Positions 62,322 through 64,000 of a stretch of DNA of 64,000 nucleotides are shown here, in pieces. Every line of letters starts with the position of its first letter. Position 1 is the stretch's first letter. The position numbers and the translations under genes are program-made. Below the pieces are notes generated by a model. It did no database searches. It had not been told where the DNA came from and worked only from the letters and a program-made list of their open reading frames with translations. The DNA is from Flaccisagitta enflata (lineage: Eukaryota; Chaetognatha; Sagittoidea; Aphragmophora): NCBI GenBank assembly GCA_965153355.1, contig OZ231126.1, forward strand, positions 44,826,001 to 44,890,000, given 5' to 3'.

Positions 62322-62564
62322 TTTTTAGTCGCGTGCTAAGCGACTATATACCTCGCTATGGTATGTCGGTCCGTTCATTGGTCGGTCGGTTGGTTAGTTT
62401 GTCAGTTTGTCGGTCGGTCCTTTGGTCCTCTTTTTAGTTTTACTTTATTGGTATTTATGAGCTTTTCGAGCTCACTACCCCTGCCCAAATGCGCGAGTGA
62501 CCTTCTCAATCACTACCCCTGCCGACCCTCACACGACTGGGGTAGCCGTGAACCTGGCCTTGTT
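62322..62564 (+). mobile_element. Family B element, GTCGCGTGC key
   Basis: TTTTTAGTCGCGTGCTAAGC, GACTATATACCTCGCTATGG, GTCGGTCGG core, then CCCTGCCGACCCTCACACGA, CTGGGGTAGCCGTGAACCTG, GCCTTGTTTT. Confidence 0.75.
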
Positions 62565-62624
62565 TTGTGCAATTTCGTTGCAGCTTAACCCACTCAGAAA
62601 ATAACAAAACAACCACAAGTCCAC

Positions 62625-62952
<328 letters not shown>

Positions 62953-63406
62953 CACCACCGGGGTTACATACGCAACAAAAGATATGTGCCTCTGAGCTCT
63001 TACTTTCGCTTACTCCACCTATTTTTTTGCTGGTTCATCTCCCCCAAGCAATCAAATGGTATTCTGGCAGCCCGTTAAAGGGGCAAACTGCGAAAAGTTG
63101 GTTAAAACGGAGAGAAGAAACAAGATAACGATTTTGTCGGAGAAGCTTCTTGTATATTAGAAAGAATTCAAAGATGGATAACACAAACGCGCCTAAGCCT
63201 TAGCACACTTGATCTATTTGGCGGTTACGGCGAAGTAGTTTTTTTCAGCGCAAAATAATCCAGTGACAGAGAGGTCATGATTTTCTGTTTTACCTAAGCC
63301 TTTTTAACTTCGGTTAATGCAAAATTTAGGTAGAATTCCTTTGCTACATTTCTTTCAGCCTCTTATTCAATTTCGTGGATCTGTCGAGTGTTTGTATGAA
63401 AAGTAG
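62953..63406. other. Spacer
   Basis: No exon or repeat unit is recognised. Confidence 0.35.
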
Positions 63407-63413
63407 AAAGTAG

Positions 63414-63489
<76 letters not shown>

Positions 63490-63492
63490 GAA
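63407..63492. repeat. 7-bp tandem (GTAGAAA)n
   Basis: About 12 units with GAGAGTA and GGAAAGT variants. Confidence 0.95.
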
Positions 63493-63574
63493 AAGACTAG
63501 TGTCACACAAAGCCGACCGTGGACAGGATGAAATTCATCAATTTTACATGTTTGAAAATTGAACAAATCCATAT

Positions 63575-64000
63575 GTTGTCATGTAGATTACCTATTCTTA
63601 CATATGAATCCATACTTAGATTTTCTTAAGTAAGCTCATTTTTCATGCAAATTAGGCTTAGATAGATACTTTTGGCAATTTTATTACTAGAAAATTTAGC
63701 TAGATACAATCAAGAAATCAATATGAGAGTAAAATTCTTATTCATTACGTTTAAGCAAACATGTGTGATCATGTTTCTGAAATTTTTTTGAATTTTTTTA
63801 GTTTTTAAAAAAAATCTCTATAAGTACCATTTCTGGCTGGGTAGGCTGTTGGAAGAAAAAAATTTTCCCCAAGCTCTTTTTTATGCCAGTGACGAGAAAT
63901 CCTTTAAGGAAGCTTCATGCAAAATTTCAACCAGATCGGTCCATTATTTTAGAAGTTATGCCATTTTTTCATTTTTTCATCTGGTAGGCTGGTTGGTCTG
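63575..64000. repeat. Inverted copy of 47930-48310
   Basis: CATTTTTCATGCAAATTAGG, TTACTAGAAAATTTAGCTA, GTACCATTTCTGGCTGGGT and GATGAAAAAATG-type blocks are the inverse of the region inside the 47.5-49.1 kb foldback. The copy is cut by the window end. Confidence 0.75.

Overview
The window looks like nuclear DNA of an invertebrate animal with a very repeat-rich genome. This rests on GT-AG introns, large introns filled with transposable elements (TEs), abundant long CT, GT, CTTT and CAA microsatellites, and two protein-coding loci with animal-type domains. The species cannot be named from the sequence. Coding content is sparse: I support one multi-exon gene on the + strand, one large exon of a second gene, and one retrotransposon remnant. 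Nearly all other open frames are microsatellite or minisatellite read-through.

Layout. 1-1.6 kb: head-to-tail copies of dispersed family A, then a pyrimidine microsatellite. 2.9-4.4 kb: a GC-rich exon with a probable FAM71/GARIN-type PH-like domain. 4.4-16.8 kb: minisatellites, microsatellites and family A and B elements. 16.8-17.6 kb (minus): the 3' end of a non-LTR retrotransposon of the restriction-like-endonuclease type, broken by a stop. 18-23.6 kb: foldback elements, one holding about 3.4 kb of a 20-bp minisatellite. 24.5-34.2 kb: a peptidase family M16 (C05D11.1/Sdd3-like) gene with five recognisable exons; the 5' exon is missing. Its introns carry a 2.3-kb TIR element, a 2.0-kb foldback with smaller foldbacks inside, and family A/B copies. 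36.3-42.3 kb: a three-level nest of family A/B elements and a hAT-like element with an exact 8-bp target duplication. 44.7-51.8 kb: repeat C split by a 6.2-kb TA-flanked TIR element, with a paralogous empty site in the window. 52-64 kb: many family B copies, MITEs and microsatellites.

Two signals stand out. First, the M16 protein has lost the zinc-peptidase residues at all positions I can align (HxxEH reads YALQH, and the downstream Glu ligand reads Lys) while about 1,075 codons remain open with phase-consistent splicing. It is therefore a probable pseudoenzyme. Second, families A and B share one architecture: T-rich 5' edge, subterminal inverted repeat, variable repeat core, copy of that repeat near the 3' end, terminal hairpin, and usually a CTTGTT 3' edge. 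In family B the repeat 'key' differs between subfamilies but changes in concert at three places in each element. This resembles non-autonomous Helentron relatives (HINE, DINE-1, pearl) with swappable recognition keys.
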